Positions 1 to 9,600 of a DNA stretch of 64,000 bases are shown one piece after another. Location: assembly GCA_902512755.1 (NCBI GenBank), contig CABXKB010000005.1:1-64000 (forward strand), in the 5' to 3' direction. The position numbers and the translations under genes are program-made. The notes beneath the pieces are model-generated. The model did not search any database. It had not been told where the DNA came from and was given only the letters and a program-made list of their open reading frames with translations. Source of the stretch: an uncultured Bacteroidota bacterium (GTDB taxonomy: Bacteria > Bacteroidota > Bacteroidia > Flavobacteriales > Flavobacteriaceae). How positions within the stretch are numbered: the first letter of the stretch is position 1; each line of letters opens with the position of its first letter.

Positions 1-150
1 TGCTACCATTTCTTCCCACAATGTTGGGTCAAATGGGATGTATTTTGAATCACGTAATTCTCGCATCTGACTAACTGGGGCTTTTGAGTTAAGGAGTTCT
101 GAAGCAGAATCCTTAAGCATTTGCTGTTCTTCTGTTATAATTAATGTCAT
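1..150 (-). CDS. Acyl-CoA dehydrogenase, N-terminal fragment (runs off the window)
   Basis: Fifty in-frame codons begin with ATG at 148-150 on the minus strand and continue off the left edge. The peptide starts MTLIITEEQQMLKDSA and continues with a KAPVSQMRELRD stretch. This is the usual start of acyl-CoA dehydrogenases (helical N-terminal domain, TEEQ..LRDS pattern). It begins only 7 bases after the stop of another acyl-CoA dehydrogenase gene, so it is the distal gene of the same operon. Adjacent dehydrogenase pairs of this kind often encode the two subunits of heteromeric flavoenzymes, for example those acting on steroid or branched side-chain CoA esters. That pairing is inference, because the catalytic domain of this protein is outside the window. 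Confidence 0.8.
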   Translation of the reverse strand, partial: MTLIITEEQQMLKDSASELLNSKAPVSQMRELRDSKYIPFDPTLWEEMVA

Positions 151-157
151 AATAATC

Positions 158-1357
158 TTATTTAGTGGGCAATCCCAATATTAGTTTAGAAATAATGTTT
201 AATTGGATTTCTGAAGTTCCCCCTTCGATAGAATTTCCTTTAGAACGACAAAATTTTCGAGCTAAATCTCCATCTGACTTTTCATTTTCACCCCAAAAAA
301 GTGCTTCTGATCCACCTATGGCCATTAATAATTCATGGCGAGCTATATTTAATTCTGTTCCGTAAAATTTAAAAAAAGAAGAAAGTGCTCCTGAATTATT
401 TCCTGTTTTTGCTTCGTCAGTAACTCGTTGAATTGTTAAATTAAAAATCTCTTCATCCATTTCAAAATCTGAAATTTGATTCCTTAACACTCCATCCGAG
501 ATTGCTCCATAATTATTTAAATGAAGTTTTTCGAGTGCTATTGAATGTACCTCCTTTTTTACATCTGTTTCTCCAATTCCACCTATCATTTGACGCTCAT
601 GAGTCAAAAGATATTTTGCTATAGTCCAGCCTTCGTTTAGATTCCCTATTAAGTTTCCCTTGGGTACTTTTACAGCATCAAAAAAAGTTTCACAAAAAGG
701 TGATTTTCCACTGATTAATTTAATAGGCCTAGTAGTTACTCCTTTTGAAGCCATATCAATTAATATAAAGCTAATTCCATTGTGTTTTGTCGCAATAAAA
801 TCAGTACGAACTAAACAAAAAATCCAATCAGATTTATCAGCATAAGAAGTCCAAACTTTAGATCCTGTAATTTCATAATGATCTCCCTTATCAATTGCTT
901 TGGTTTGTAGACTTGCCAAATCACTTCCGGCATTTGGTTCACTATAACCCTGACACCACCAAATTTTACCTTCTACGATCTGGGGAAGGTAATATAGTTT
1001 TTGATCTTCTGAAGCAAAATTAAGTAAAGCGGGGCCCAACATAGAAATCCCAAAACTATAGAGAGGTTTTCTACACCCCAAACGGGTCATTTCTTGAGTT
1101 AAAATATTATTTTCTTCTAAGGTTAATCCCCCTCCTCCATATTTAGTTTTCCAATAGGGTACAACCCATTTTTTTTCAAGCATGCGCTCGAACCAAAGTT
1201 TTTGATCTTCTGATTTAAATTTAGCATTACGTCCTCCCCAGTATAAATCAAAAGGATCTTTTATGGGTTGTCTCATACTTTCTGGACAATTCGCTTCTAG
1301 CCAAGCTCTTGTTTCTGTTCTAAAATTTCTCAAAGAGACATCAGTTTTCGTTTCCAT
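158..1357 (-). CDS. Acyl-CoA dehydrogenase
   Basis: A full-length 399-aa FAD-dependent acyl-CoA dehydrogenase that introduces an alpha,beta double bond into a CoA thioester. Visible family motifs are the flavin-loop pattern YSEPNAGSD (residues 138-146), GSKVWTSYA (165-173), and the C-terminal IEGGTSEIQ (377-385). The last is equivalent to the YEGTSEIQ motif that carries the catalytic Glu in MCAD-type enzymes, and Glu378 is present. ATG start at 1355-1357. The kinase-like gene upstream ends 10 bases away, and the partial dehydrogenase follows 7 bases downstream, so all are likely co-transcribed. The exact acyl substrate cannot be read from the sequence. The early DPFDLYWGGR segment resembles the FadE-like enzymes found in steroid and terpenoid gene clusters rather than classic short-chain enzymes; this is a weak impression. 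Confidence 0.93.
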   Translation of the reverse strand: METKTDVSLRNFRTETRAWLEANCPESMRQPIKDPFDLYWGGRNAKFKSEDQKLWFERMLEKKWVVPYWKTKYGGGGLTLEENNILTQEMTRLGCRKPLYSFGISMLGPALLNFASEDQKLYYLPQIVEGKIWWCQGYSEPNAGSDLASLQTKAIDKGDHYEITGSKVWTSYADKSDWIFCLVRTDFIATKHNGISFILIDMASKGVTTRPIKLISGKSPFCETFFDAVKVPKGNLIGNLNEGWTIAKYLLTHERQMIGGIGETDVKKEVHSIALEKLHLNNYGAISDGVLRNQISDFEMDEEIFNLTIQRVTDEAKTGNNSGALSSFFKFYGTELNIARHELLMAIGGSEALFWGENEKSDGDLARKFCRSKGNSIEGGTSEIQLNIISKLILGLPTK

Positions 1358-1367
1358 CTGTTATTCT

Positions 1368-2447
1368 TTAATATAAATTATCTATTTTGTTTTTTTGAAC
1401 TGCTTGTAGCCCCATTTTACCATACATTTCAACTGCCTTATTCAAGTTTTTAAAGCGCATATCAGTTGTAAATCCATTTTTATATCTAAAATAAATTTGC
1501 TGAATAATTACGGCTATTTTAAAAAGACCATAAACATAAAAAAAGGAAATATTAGCCATTTCTATACCACTTTTTTTCGCATAGTTCTCTACAATCTCGC
1601 TACGAGTTAAATTACCTTTTACAAGGGTAATATTCATGTTTTTTTCTTTTAAAAAATCAGGGTCTGATTCTTGAATCCAATATCCTAAAGTAGTCCCTAG
1701 GTCCATTAAGGGATCTCCAAGAGTAGCCATTTCCCAATCCAAAATACCTTTAATATTAAAACTTCGATCTAGAGAAAGAATCAAATTATCATACTTAAAA
1801 TCATTATGAATAAAAGCAATTCTTTGCTCTTTTGGAATATTATTATTAAGCCAAACATACACTTTTTCTAAGGGTTTAAAATCGTGAGTTTTTGCATTAA
1901 TATATCTTTTTGTCCAACCCTCAATTTGCCGTTTAACATATCCTTTAGGTCTTCCTAAATTTTCAAGTCCAGCGGCATGATAATCCAATGAATGTATTTC
2001 TGTCAATGTACTCACAAACGCCTCAGATAAGTTTCTCATTTGATTTGAATCTGGCAACTGCTCTTTAGGAGTATGGCCACGAAAAATAATTCCATGCATA
2101 CGTTCCATAATATAAAATGGGGCATCTATAACGCTTTGGTCATCACAGAATAAAAAAGGTTTCGGGACTTTGTTATAAATAGGGTGTAATCCAGAAAGAA
2201 TTCGGAATTCTCTTCCCATATCATGTCCCGATTTTATTTTTGCTCCTTTTGGAGGCCTTCTTAGAACTAGCTCTTTTTCTCCAAATTTTAATAAATAGGT
2301 CAGATTTGAATAGCCTGAGGGGAATTGTAAGACTTCTAAATGAGCCTTAGGAAGCTCCATCGCATTTCGCAAATAGGTTTCTAGAGAATCGGTCTTTAAA
2401 GATTGTCCTTCTCTAATTTTAACAGCTTTATCTAATTCACTTATCAT
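1368..2447 (-). CDS. Phosphotransferase family protein (ACAD10/11 kinase-like)
   Basis: A 359-aa member of the aminoglycoside phosphotransferase/choline-kinase fold. The catalytic Brenner motif is HNDFKYDN (residues 214-221), with Asp216 as catalytic base and Asn221 as metal ligand. The metal-binding loop is DWEMATLGDP (237-246). The N-lobe carries a Gly-Tyr-Ser-Asn loop (45-48) and a nucleotide-binding Lys/Arg region (ELVLRRPP). In animals this domain is fused to an acyl-CoA dehydrogenase in ACAD10 and ACAD11, and ACAD11 phosphorylates 4-hydroxyacyl-CoA during catabolism. In bacteria the domain is often encoded next to acyl-CoA dehydrogenases, as here. A role as a hydroxyacyl-CoA kinase feeding the neighbouring dehydrogenases is therefore reasonable inference. 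The 119-base gap upstream to the next dehydrogenase gene shows no clear promoter. Confidence 0.85.
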   Translation of the reverse strand: MISELDKAVKIREGQSLKTDSLETYLRNAMELPKAHLEVLQFPSGYSNLTYLLKFGEKELVLRRPPKGAKIKSGHDMGREFRILSGLHPIYNKVPKPFLFCDDQSVIDAPFYIMERMHGIIFRGHTPKEQLPDSNQMRNLSEAFVSTLTEIHSLDYHAAGLENLGRPKGYVKRQIEGWTKRYINAKTHDFKPLEKVYVWLNNNIPKEQRIAFIHNDFKYDNLILSLDRSFNIKGILDWEMATLGDPLMDLGTTLGYWIQESDPDFLKEKNMNITLVKGNLTRSEIVENYAKKSGIEMANISFFYVYGLFKIAVIIQQIYFRYKNGFTTDMRFKNLNKAVEMYGKMGLQAVQKNKIDNLY

Positions 2448-2566
2448 TTATTTGATGATAAATATATTCATTTAAATAATTTCTTATTTAACTAATGTAT
2501 TTTTTATCTCTATAGAATGGATATAAGTCAATACTATGGTTAGAAGTTTTTTATTATAAAACTGAA

Positions 2567-3751
2567 TCATTCTTTTAGTTTGTATTTTTTTAAAATACTC
2601 CTTGCTAATCTACTTTTATGTACTTCATCTGCCCCATCGTATATTCGAGCAGCTCTTTCGTGTCGATAATAAGAAGCAAGAATAGTATCATCAGTTACTC
2701 CTTTTGCTCCATGTACTTGAATAGCACAATCCACTACTTTTTGAAGAACTTGTGCGCAATAAAATTTAATAATTGAAATCTCAGATCTACTTTTGTAAGC
2801 CCCTTGATTATCTATTTTTTTTGCTGCATCCTGAACAAGAAGTCTTGAAGCGTTTATTTCAGCTCTACATTCTGAAATCCAGTTTTGAATAGTCTGTTTT
2901 TCTCCTAGCATCGTACCCTCAGAAATTTCTCTCAATACAGCACGGTCACACATTAAATCAAAAGCGCGTTCACACATCCCAATCCAGCGCATACAATGAT
3001 GTATCCTTCCTGGCCCCAGCCGTTTTTGTGCAATAGTAAAACCTTCGCCATCTCCACCCAAAACATTTGTTAATGGAACTTTTACATCATTAAATTTAAT
3101 TTCAGCGTGACTTTCCCAACCACCACCTGAATGTCCCATAATGGAAATATTTCTAACAAATTCTAATCCTTTACTAGATGTTGGTACAATTACTTGACTT
3201 GCTTTTTTATGAGGAACGCTGCCATCAGGATTTGAAACTAACATCACAATTGCAAAAGTAGCTCCATCAAAACCTGATGTAAACCACTTATGACCTTTGA
3301 TTACATAGTTGCCATTTTTCTTTGTAGCAATAGTTCCCATTTTTATAGGATTAGAACCTGCATAATCAGGTTCTGTCATTGCAAAACAGCTTCTTATTTC
3401 TCCTTTTAAAAGTGGATATAAATAGGTTTCTTTTTGCTGATCCGTTCCAAACTCGATAAGGATTTCCATGTTCCCAGCATCAGGAGCTTGACAATTAAAG
3501 CAGTAGTGACCATATGGACTTGCTCCTAAAATTTCACTCACTTCTCCATGCTCAGCATTTGTTAATCCTAGACCTCCATACTCTTTTGAAATCTGTGGAA
3601 GCCATAGGCCCTTTGATTTTACTTTTTCTCTTAGTTCATTAAGCTTTGGTAATTTTTCCTCCCACTTGACATTAAGTATCCAAGGTTCAAGAGTAAATAA
3701 TTCCTCTTTTACAAAAGCTTCTGTCTTTTTTTTTATTTCTTCAAAATCCAT
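2567..3751 (-). CDS. Acyl-CoA dehydrogenase (ACAD10/11-like)
   Basis: A 394-aa acyl-CoA dehydrogenase. It shows the flavin-loop motif CFAMTEPDYAGSNP (about residues 137-150), WFTSG, and a C-terminal YDGADEVHKSR block (371-381). The usual catalytic YEG triad is YDG here. DG.DEVH is the pattern of the ACAD10/ACAD11 group, so this is probably a feature of the subfamily rather than an inactivation. The preference for an ACAD11-type enzyme fits the adjacent kinase, since the two activities are fused in the animal protein. It lies between the kinase gene (119 bases downstream) and the crotonase gene (9 bases upstream) in the minus-strand operon. Likely substrates are long, branched or 4-hydroxylated acyl-CoAs (inference). 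Confidence 0.9.
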   Translation of the reverse strand: MDFEEIKKKTEAFVKEELFTLEPWILNVKWEEKLPKLNELREKVKSKGLWLPQISKEYGGLGLTNAEHGEVSEILGASPYGHYCFNCQAPDAGNMEILIEFGTDQQKETYLYPLLKGEIRSCFAMTEPDYAGSNPIKMGTIATKKNGNYVIKGHKWFTSGFDGATFAIVMLVSNPDGSVPHKKASQVIVPTSSKGLEFVRNISIMGHSGGGWESHAEIKFNDVKVPLTNVLGGDGEGFTIAQKRLGPGRIHHCMRWIGMCERAFDLMCDRAVLREISEGTMLGEKQTIQNWISECRAEINASRLLVQDAAKKIDNQGAYKSRSEISIIKFYCAQVLQKVVDCAIQVHGAKGVTDDTILASYYRHERAARIYDGADEVHKSRLARSILKKYKLKE

Positions 3752-3760
3752 TTTATAATC

Positions 3761-4543
3761 TTATTTCCCTAAAAAATCAGGCTTTCTTTTTTCAATAAAT
3801 GCTGAAACTCCTTCTTTTAAATCATGGCTTTTAAATGCATCAATTTGTTTTTTTGCTTCAAAAGCAATTGATTCATTAAGACTGTGATCCATAGCAAAAA
3901 ACATATCATCCTTTGCTATACCAATAGCTAAAGTAGGCCGAATTGCAAAATCTTCTGCCCAAGCTTGAGCATTAATTAAAATATCATCTTGTTCTACAAT
4001 ACGGTTTGTAAGTCCTAATTCCAAACATTCTTGTCCAGTTACTTTTTTCCCGCTTGTAGCAATTTCTAAAGCACGACTATAGCCAACTTGTCTTGCAAGA
4101 AGCCAACTTGCTCCGCCGTCAGGGCCTAGGCCAATATTAACAAAAGCATATAATATTGCACTATGATAACTCATAACACGAAAATCACAAGCTAAAGCAA
4201 AAGCAGCTCCCACCCCAGCAGCAGTACCGTTTATAGCGCCAATAATTGGTTTCTTTAATGAAAAAAATTGATTCATCAGTGGTTGGTATTGATCTATAAT
4301 ATATTGACTCCTTTGATCCGGAGTAACTTTATCTCCAAAAACAGACATGTCTGCACCAGCACAAAACCCGCGACCTGCACCTGTTATAACGACTGATCGA
4401 ATAGATTCGTCAACTTCACATTTTTTAAGAGAATTTGAAATTCCGTCAACCAATTCTTGATTTACAGCATTATAACGATCAGGTCTATTAAGTGTAATTG
4501 TAGCTACTCCTTTTTTTACTTTAAATAATACAGCATTTTCCAT
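3761..4543 (-). CDS. Enoyl-CoA hydratase/isomerase (crotonase) family protein
   Basis: A 260-aa crotonase-fold protein when started at MENAVLFK. The frame stays open to an upstream ATG at 4564, but that start would overlap the neighbouring MaoC gene by 14 bases, and MEN matches the usual family start. Numbered from 4564, the CoA/oxyanion-hole segments are GFCAGADM (66-73) and GTAAGVGAAFALACD (113-127). The position of crotonase Glu144 in the second segment is Ala. An acid is kept later in LGPDGGASW (146-154, Asp149). That residue combination is typical of the PaaG/enoyl-CoA isomerase-like branch rather than of a strict water-adding hydratase. In this operon it would isomerise or hydrate the product of the dehydrogenases. 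Confidence 0.88.
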   Translation of the reverse strand: MENAVLFKVKKGVATITLNRPDRYNAVNQELVDGISNSLKKCEVDESIRSVVITGAGRGFCAGADMSVFGDKVTPDQRSQYIIDQYQPLMNQFFSLKKPIIGAINGTAAGVGAAFALACDFRVMSYHSAILYAFVNIGLGPDGGASWLLARQVGYSRALEIATSGKKVTGQECLELGLTNRIVEQDDILINAQAWAEDFAIRPTLAIGIAKDDMFFAMDHSLNESIAFEAKKQIDAFKSHDLKEGVSAFIEKRKPDFLGK

Positions 4544-4550
4544 GATTTTA

Positions 4551-5045
4551 TTAATTATATGCAAGAGCTAAAAACTCAGCCACACAAGCTGGCTTTTCTT
4601 TACCCTTCAGTTCAATAATTACGTTTAATTTATATTTAGCTCCATTTGGTATAATATTAAACTCCGCGAGAGTAACTCTTCCTCTAAATTTTGATCCTGC
4701 TGGGGTGGCGTTGGGAAAACGAACTTTATCTAAACCGTAATTTATAGCCATAGAAGTCTTTTCAATTTCATAAGAATCATACATTATTTTAGAACACATA
4801 GATAACATTAAAAATCCATGAGCTATTGTGTTCTTATAGGGGGATTCCTTAATGCATCTTTTTTCATCAACATGAATCCACTGCTCATCTTCGGTGGTTT
4901 TCGCAAAAGTATTAATTCGTTTTTGATTCATTATACTCCAAGGAGTAAGTCCCAGTTCTTTCCCTAAAGCACTCTCCATTTCAGAAATTTTTTTAAATAT
5001 ACTTTTATGAGGTTTTTGTATTTTTTGTTTTTCCATAGTTCTCAT
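4551..5045 (-). CDS. MaoC-like (R)-specific enoyl-CoA hydratase
   Basis: A 164-aa single hot-dog-domain protein of the MaoC dehydratase family. It contains QWIHVDEKR (residues 56-64) followed by the hydratase-2 signature AHGFLML (75-81), which hold the catalytic Asp/His pair of (R)-hydratases. The C-terminal beta strands (VTLAEF..IPNGAKYKLNV) are also family-like. A start at the internal Met4 is equally possible. It sits between the crotonase and the first SDR, with a one-base gap to the SDR stop. Since the crotonase here looks isomerase-like, this protein is the best candidate for the hydration step of the pathway (inference). Confidence 0.9.
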   Translation of the reverse strand: MRTMEKQKIQKPHKSIFKKISEMESALGKELGLTPWSIMNQKRINTFAKTTEDEQWIHVDEKRCIKESPYKNTIAHGFLMLSMCSKIMYDSYEIEKTSMAINYGLDKVRFPNATPAGSKFRGRVTLAEFNIIPNGAKYKLNVIIELKGKEKPACVAEFLALAYN

Positions 5046-5046
5046 T

Positions 5047-5826
5047 TTACATTGTCATGTGACCTCCATCAGCAGTATAAACTCCACCTGTTGAATAACT
5101 TCCAGCTGGCGACGCTAAATAAACTGCTAAGCCAGTCATTTCATATGGTTGGGCCATTCTACGAGCTGGCAATTCTTTTTCTATTTGATTTAGTAAAGCT
5201 TTATTACTCCAAAGGGCTTTACTGAATTTAGTTTGAATTAAGCCAGGACAAATTGCATTAGAACGAATTCCATGTTTTCCCCATTCTTTTGCCTGAACTT
5301 GTGTAAGCATAATCAAAGCTGCTTTGGTAACACTATAAATACCTAATCCAAGACTAGGTTTTAATCCTTCTATAGAAGAAATATTTATAATAGCTCCATC
5401 TTTTTTTTGGCTTAAATGAGGAAAACATAAATTACTCAAAGCGAAAGCAGCTTTTACATTTACATTCATCATTTTTTCATAAACGGATTCGGTCATTTTC
5501 TCCAAAGGTTCATAGACAGGATTTATAGCTGCGTTATTTACTAATATATCTATTCTTCCAAATTTTTCTATAGTCTTGTTAACTAAATTTTCCCGCTGAA
5601 TTTCATCTCCTACATGGCAAGCTTGTGCCATAATAGAATATCCTTTTTGACTCAATTCTTTCCCGGCCTTATCAACTGCATCTTGTGAACGGCTACTTAA
5701 TACTACATGAGCTCCATATTCAGCAAAGGCAGATGCTATTGCAAGTCCAATGCCTTTGCTGGAACCACTAACAATAGCAACTTTACCAGTTAAATCAAAT
5801 AAATTTTTAGTTTTTTTTGTCATCAT
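5047..5826 (-). CDS. SDR family oxidoreductase
   Basis: A 259-aa classical short-chain dehydrogenase/reductase. It has the Rossmann motif SGSSKGIG (20-27), NNAA (97-100), the catalytic Ser of the INISSIEG block (about 148-155) and YSVTK (164-168) with the Tyr/Lys pair. The C-terminal end YTADGGHMTM is typical of FabG-like members. The start ATG overlaps the stop of the next upstream SDR in a TAATG arrangement, so translation is probably coupled. In a beta-oxidation-like operon it would oxidise a 3-hydroxyacyl-CoA or a side-chain alcohol; the substrate is not determinable. Confidence 0.92.
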   Translation of the reverse strand: MMTKKTKNLFDLTGKVAIVSGSSKGIGLAIASAFAEYGAHVVLSSRSQDAVDKAGKELSQKGYSIMAQACHVGDEIQRENLVNKTIEKFGRIDILVNNAAINPVYEPLEKMTESVYEKMMNVNVKAAFALSNLCFPHLSQKKDGAIINISSIEGLKPSLGLGIYSVTKAALIMLTQVQAKEWGKHGIRSNAICPGLIQTKFSKALWSNKALLNQIEKELPARRMAQPYEMTGLAVYLASPAGSYSTGGVYTADGGHMTM

Positions 5827-6569
5827 TAAATAGGCATTGCTCCTCCATTAGCATGTAAAGTATGTCCGCTAACAAACCCAGCTTCTTTTGAAGCTAGAAA
5901 TAGATATGCATGAGCCATATCGTCTGGCGTTCCAATTCGCCCAACTGGAATTTGAGCAATTCCCGCTTTAATAATTTCTTCTGGCATAGAATCTGTCATT
6001 TCAGATTTTATAAAGCCGGGGGCTACCGCATTCACTGTAATATTATACTTTCCAACTTCTCTACACAATGAATGTGTAAAGCCAACAATTGCTGCTTTAC
6101 TCGCAGAATAATTAGTTTGACCAAATGCACCTTGAAAAGCATTAATCGAAGAGGCTGAAATAATCCGACCATAGTTAGCTGCCTTCATATGGGGTAAAAC
6201 GGCTTTTGTCGTTATAAATAAAGAATCCACATTAACTGATTGCACCATATCCCATTCTTCCCTTGTCATTTTTAAAATAGAACGATCTCTAATTATTCCT
6301 GCGTTATTTATTAAAACATCTATCTTTCCATGATTTTTAATTATATTTTCTACGGCAGAATCTACAAAATATTGACTTGTAACATCAACCTTTTGAAAAA
6401 ATATATTCCCTCCATTTGATGAAATATTATTTGCTGTTTTTTGACCATCCTCCAGAACATCCCAAAGAAAAACCGTAGCGCCTTCATTACAAAATACTCT
6501 ACATATCCCTTCTCCAATACCTTGAGCACCACCTGTTATAATTACAATTTGTCCATCTAATTTTTTCAT
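5826..6569 (-). CDS. SDR family 3-oxoacyl reductase / 3-hydroxyacyl-CoA dehydrogenase, FabG-like
   Basis: A 247-aa classical SDR. It has the cofactor loop TGGAQGIG (12-19), NNAG (88-91), a catalytic Ser in RIISASS (about 135-141) and YSASK (154-158). Length and motifs match FabG/PhaB-type enzymes interconverting 3-oxo- and 3-hydroxyacyl thioesters. It is the first gene of the minus-strand catabolic operon, following a strong terminator at 6642-6667, so a promoter should lie between about 6570 and 6640. No clear TAnnTTTG box was found there. True fabG genes usually sit with fatty-acid synthesis genes, so a catabolic role is more likely here. Confidence 0.9.
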   Translation of the reverse strand: MKKLDGQIVIITGGAQGIGEGICRVFCNEGATVFLWDVLEDGQKTANNISSNGGNIFFQKVDVTSQYFVDSAVENIIKNHGKIDVLINNAGIIRDRSILKMTREEWDMVQSVNVDSLFITTKAVLPHMKAANYGRIISASSINAFQGAFGQTNYSASKAAIVGFTHSLCREVGKYNITVNAVAPGFIKSEMTDSMPEEIIKAGIAQIPVGRIGTPDDMAHAYLFLASKEAGFVSGHTLHANGGAMPI

Positions 6570-6632
6570 AGATAAATTAGTATTTAAAAGTTCATTCTAT
6601 TAACTAAAATCATTCACTGTAAAATAATTTAC

Positions 6633-6667
6633 AAAAAAAAAGACAGCATTTTGTGCTGCCTTTTTTT
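6633..6667 (-). terminator. Intrinsic terminator (bidirectional) after the TonB receptor gene
   Basis: A stem GGCAGCA/TGCTGTC (one G-T wobble) around a CAAAA loop spans 6642-6660. A-runs lie on the left (6633-6641) and T-runs on the right (6661-6667). On the minus strand it gives hairpin plus T-tract 19-26 bases after the receptor stop codon. It separates the receptor transcript from the catabolic operon. Confidence 0.85.
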
Positions 6668-6685
6668 ACTTTTTGAAAATATTAA

Positions 6686-9600
6686 CTATAGATCAAAAGT
6701 TGCTCTTAAGTTTAATCTTCTTCCTATAACCGGCATACTTGGGAATGCACGGTATTGTTGATTAAATAAGTTTGTAGCTGAAAGATCTAATTTAACCCCA
6801 TTAGATATTCTATATCCAATACTAGCATCTACTAGGTTTTTTTCCTGAACTACTCCAGAATAAAATCCTTGATTAGAATTGAATTCATCGTCATGTTGGA
6901 ATGCTAATGAAAATTGAAATCCATCTTTTACCATGTAATCCATCCCTAAACGGAATTTAAATCTTGGTGCATTTAAGAAATCTTGAAAAGGAAGATCATC
7001 ATCATTATCCTCACCTGGATTCCACTCATTCTGACTTAACCAGGATGAATTCCCCCAAAAAGTAAGCTTATCTGTTGCAAAATATTCCAATGAAAGGTCA
7101 GCTCCCACATGGGAACGGGTCACATCATCAAAGATTCTATATCCAGCTGAAATATGAGTTATTCCGTCATTCTTAGGAACTCTCTGGGACTCTATAACCC
7201 CAACAGCTGCTGTATTAATAAGGCCTGTATAGGCCACTCCTGCTTGTGTGAAGGCGCCGCCGACTAGCCCTGCAACCTCTTGATTAGCTGCGGCAATTGC
7301 CGGTCCAATTAGAGGGGCTGCTGTAGCAGCAACTGCTGCAGATACCGGTGCAATAGCGGGTGATCCAGGGAATAATGCGCCTGCAGGTGCTCCAGTATCC
7401 CAAATAGCTTCTGGGATACCACTTGCTGTATATTGTGCTTCTACTCCTGCTTGAACTTGTGCATTTACACCAGCCGTTACAGCTTGGGTAATTGCGGCAC
7501 TAATTACAGGGTCTGAAGCAAAATCTCCCGCAACCTGGGCTCCAAGATCAGCAGGAATTCCTTCCGCACCATTTAATCTAAAAGTAGGCCCTATAGCAGT
7601 AAATTGTGTTGACCCAGTTCTAGCAAAAGTGTATACGTCCAAACCTACTGCAAATTTATCTCCTAAAAGCCCTTTGTAACCTACCTCCCATGAAGTAGTC
7701 GTTCCATAAAGCGCTGATGGTGTTCCAATAGCCGTTGGCATTGCGCTACCATTAAAAGCGTTGTAGCCTTGTATTGTTCCAGAAGCACCTCCTGGAACAT
7801 ATGTGCTAAAGAAGTTTTGAATTAATGGTAATAGTGGCGCATATGATGGACTAGCTGCTACTCCTGCAAATAATGGAGGCAATGTTAATCCAGCTACAGC
7901 TCCATAAGGAACTGCGAGGGGCCAATTTGTTGTTCCTGCAGGTAGTGTTGCTCCACCACCACCAACAATTTCTATAGGTGCGTTTGCGTCAAAGTTTTGT
8001 GCAGTAGTTTGGCCAGATAGCCAAACATCTAAAATTCCAGGTGCTTGAATTTGTACAGGAAAATCTACATAAGTCTCTAAAGTACTTGGTGCAAATACGG
8101 CCTGGTTATAAGTTATCCTAAAACTGTTTTTACTGTTTGGTTTAAATACTAAAGCTATTCTAGGAGCAATTTTTCCTTTATCAATGAAATTTAATTTATC
8201 ATAACGTAAAGCATAAGTCAAATTAAGTTTTTCACTGAAACGAGAAGTTCCTTGTCCATAAACTCCAAATACGTTATACTCGTTATTACCATCGTTTTCT
8301 CCAAATAGTGTATTTTCAGAATCTGTTCCAATTATACGGTAGTCAGTCCCAAAAGTAAAATTCGAATCAAGGAAATTTGCTGTATCAAAACTATATTGAA
8401 GCTGTGAATCAAGAGCAGATCTCTTAGTAATTATTCTTTGTGCAGTTAGATACAGGTAAAATGGCGAGTTTTCACTACCCCCGTCATTAGCATTATAGGA
8501 TACTTGTCCGAAAAAACCACCAGATCTAATTCTTGCCTGCCCCCAATAGTCATTACCAGCTGCATAACCCGGTCCTTGTGCTTGATTTATTAGTCCGTTC
8601 CCTGAATTTAATCCTCCTGATACTACAAAATCTGTATTGTCGTTAGGTCTAAATTCTAAGTGAGCATTCGCCAAAAAAGTCTCATATTCATTCATATATG
8701 AGTTACCATCACCATCTGCATCAATTTCAGAACGTGTAAGAACAGGGGTTGATGGAACTTGTGAAGGATCAATTCTATTGCCTTTAATTATCGGTTGAAA
8801 AATTCCATTTGCTGTAGCTCCATTAATTTGAGCTAAAAAAGCAGCATCTTCAACTGGGTCCAGGCTAAACTCGTCTCCTTTTTTATATTGTGCATTTACC
8901 TTAAAACCAAAAGTCTTTTTCTCATTTGAATATGCATGTCTTAAGGCTGCTGAAAGGGTACTCAAGTTTCCTCCAATAAGTTCAATTGAAGTCCCTGGTT
9001 TGTCAATCGCTTTTTTAGAGAAAAAGTGAACAACTCCAGATTCTACCCCAGGACCATATAAAGCTGATGCAGCTCCTCTAACAACTTCAACTCTATCTAT
9101 ATCAAGATTCGATAATCCTGATTGAAAAGCAAATAATGAACCCGAAGCAGGAGATTGTAAAAAACGATAATCTAAAAGAGGGAAGACGCTAGTTCCGAAA
9201 ACCCCAGATCCTGCTCTCATTTCAAAATTTATTGAATTAGCCGATTGTTGTTGAAATTGAATTCCAGGGATATTTACTAAGTTCCTAAGTGGATCATTTA
9301 CGTTAGCTGTATTTTCTAAGTCTTGAGATGTAATGATCGAAACCGATGCGGGTGCATCCAAAATCTTTTCTGATCTTCTTGATGCAGATATTACTACCTC
9401 ATTTAAGTTTTGTCCAAACGATAATTCAACTGAGATATTTTGATCTGTAGACGTAACTTCAACTGTTTGTGATCCAAATCCGATATAACTTACTTCAATA
9501 GTAAGAGGTAATTCAGCAGATGTGTTTAGAGTAAAATTTCCATCAAAATCTGCAACAGCTCCTGTATTTGAGCCTACAACAATAATATTCGCTCCAGGAA

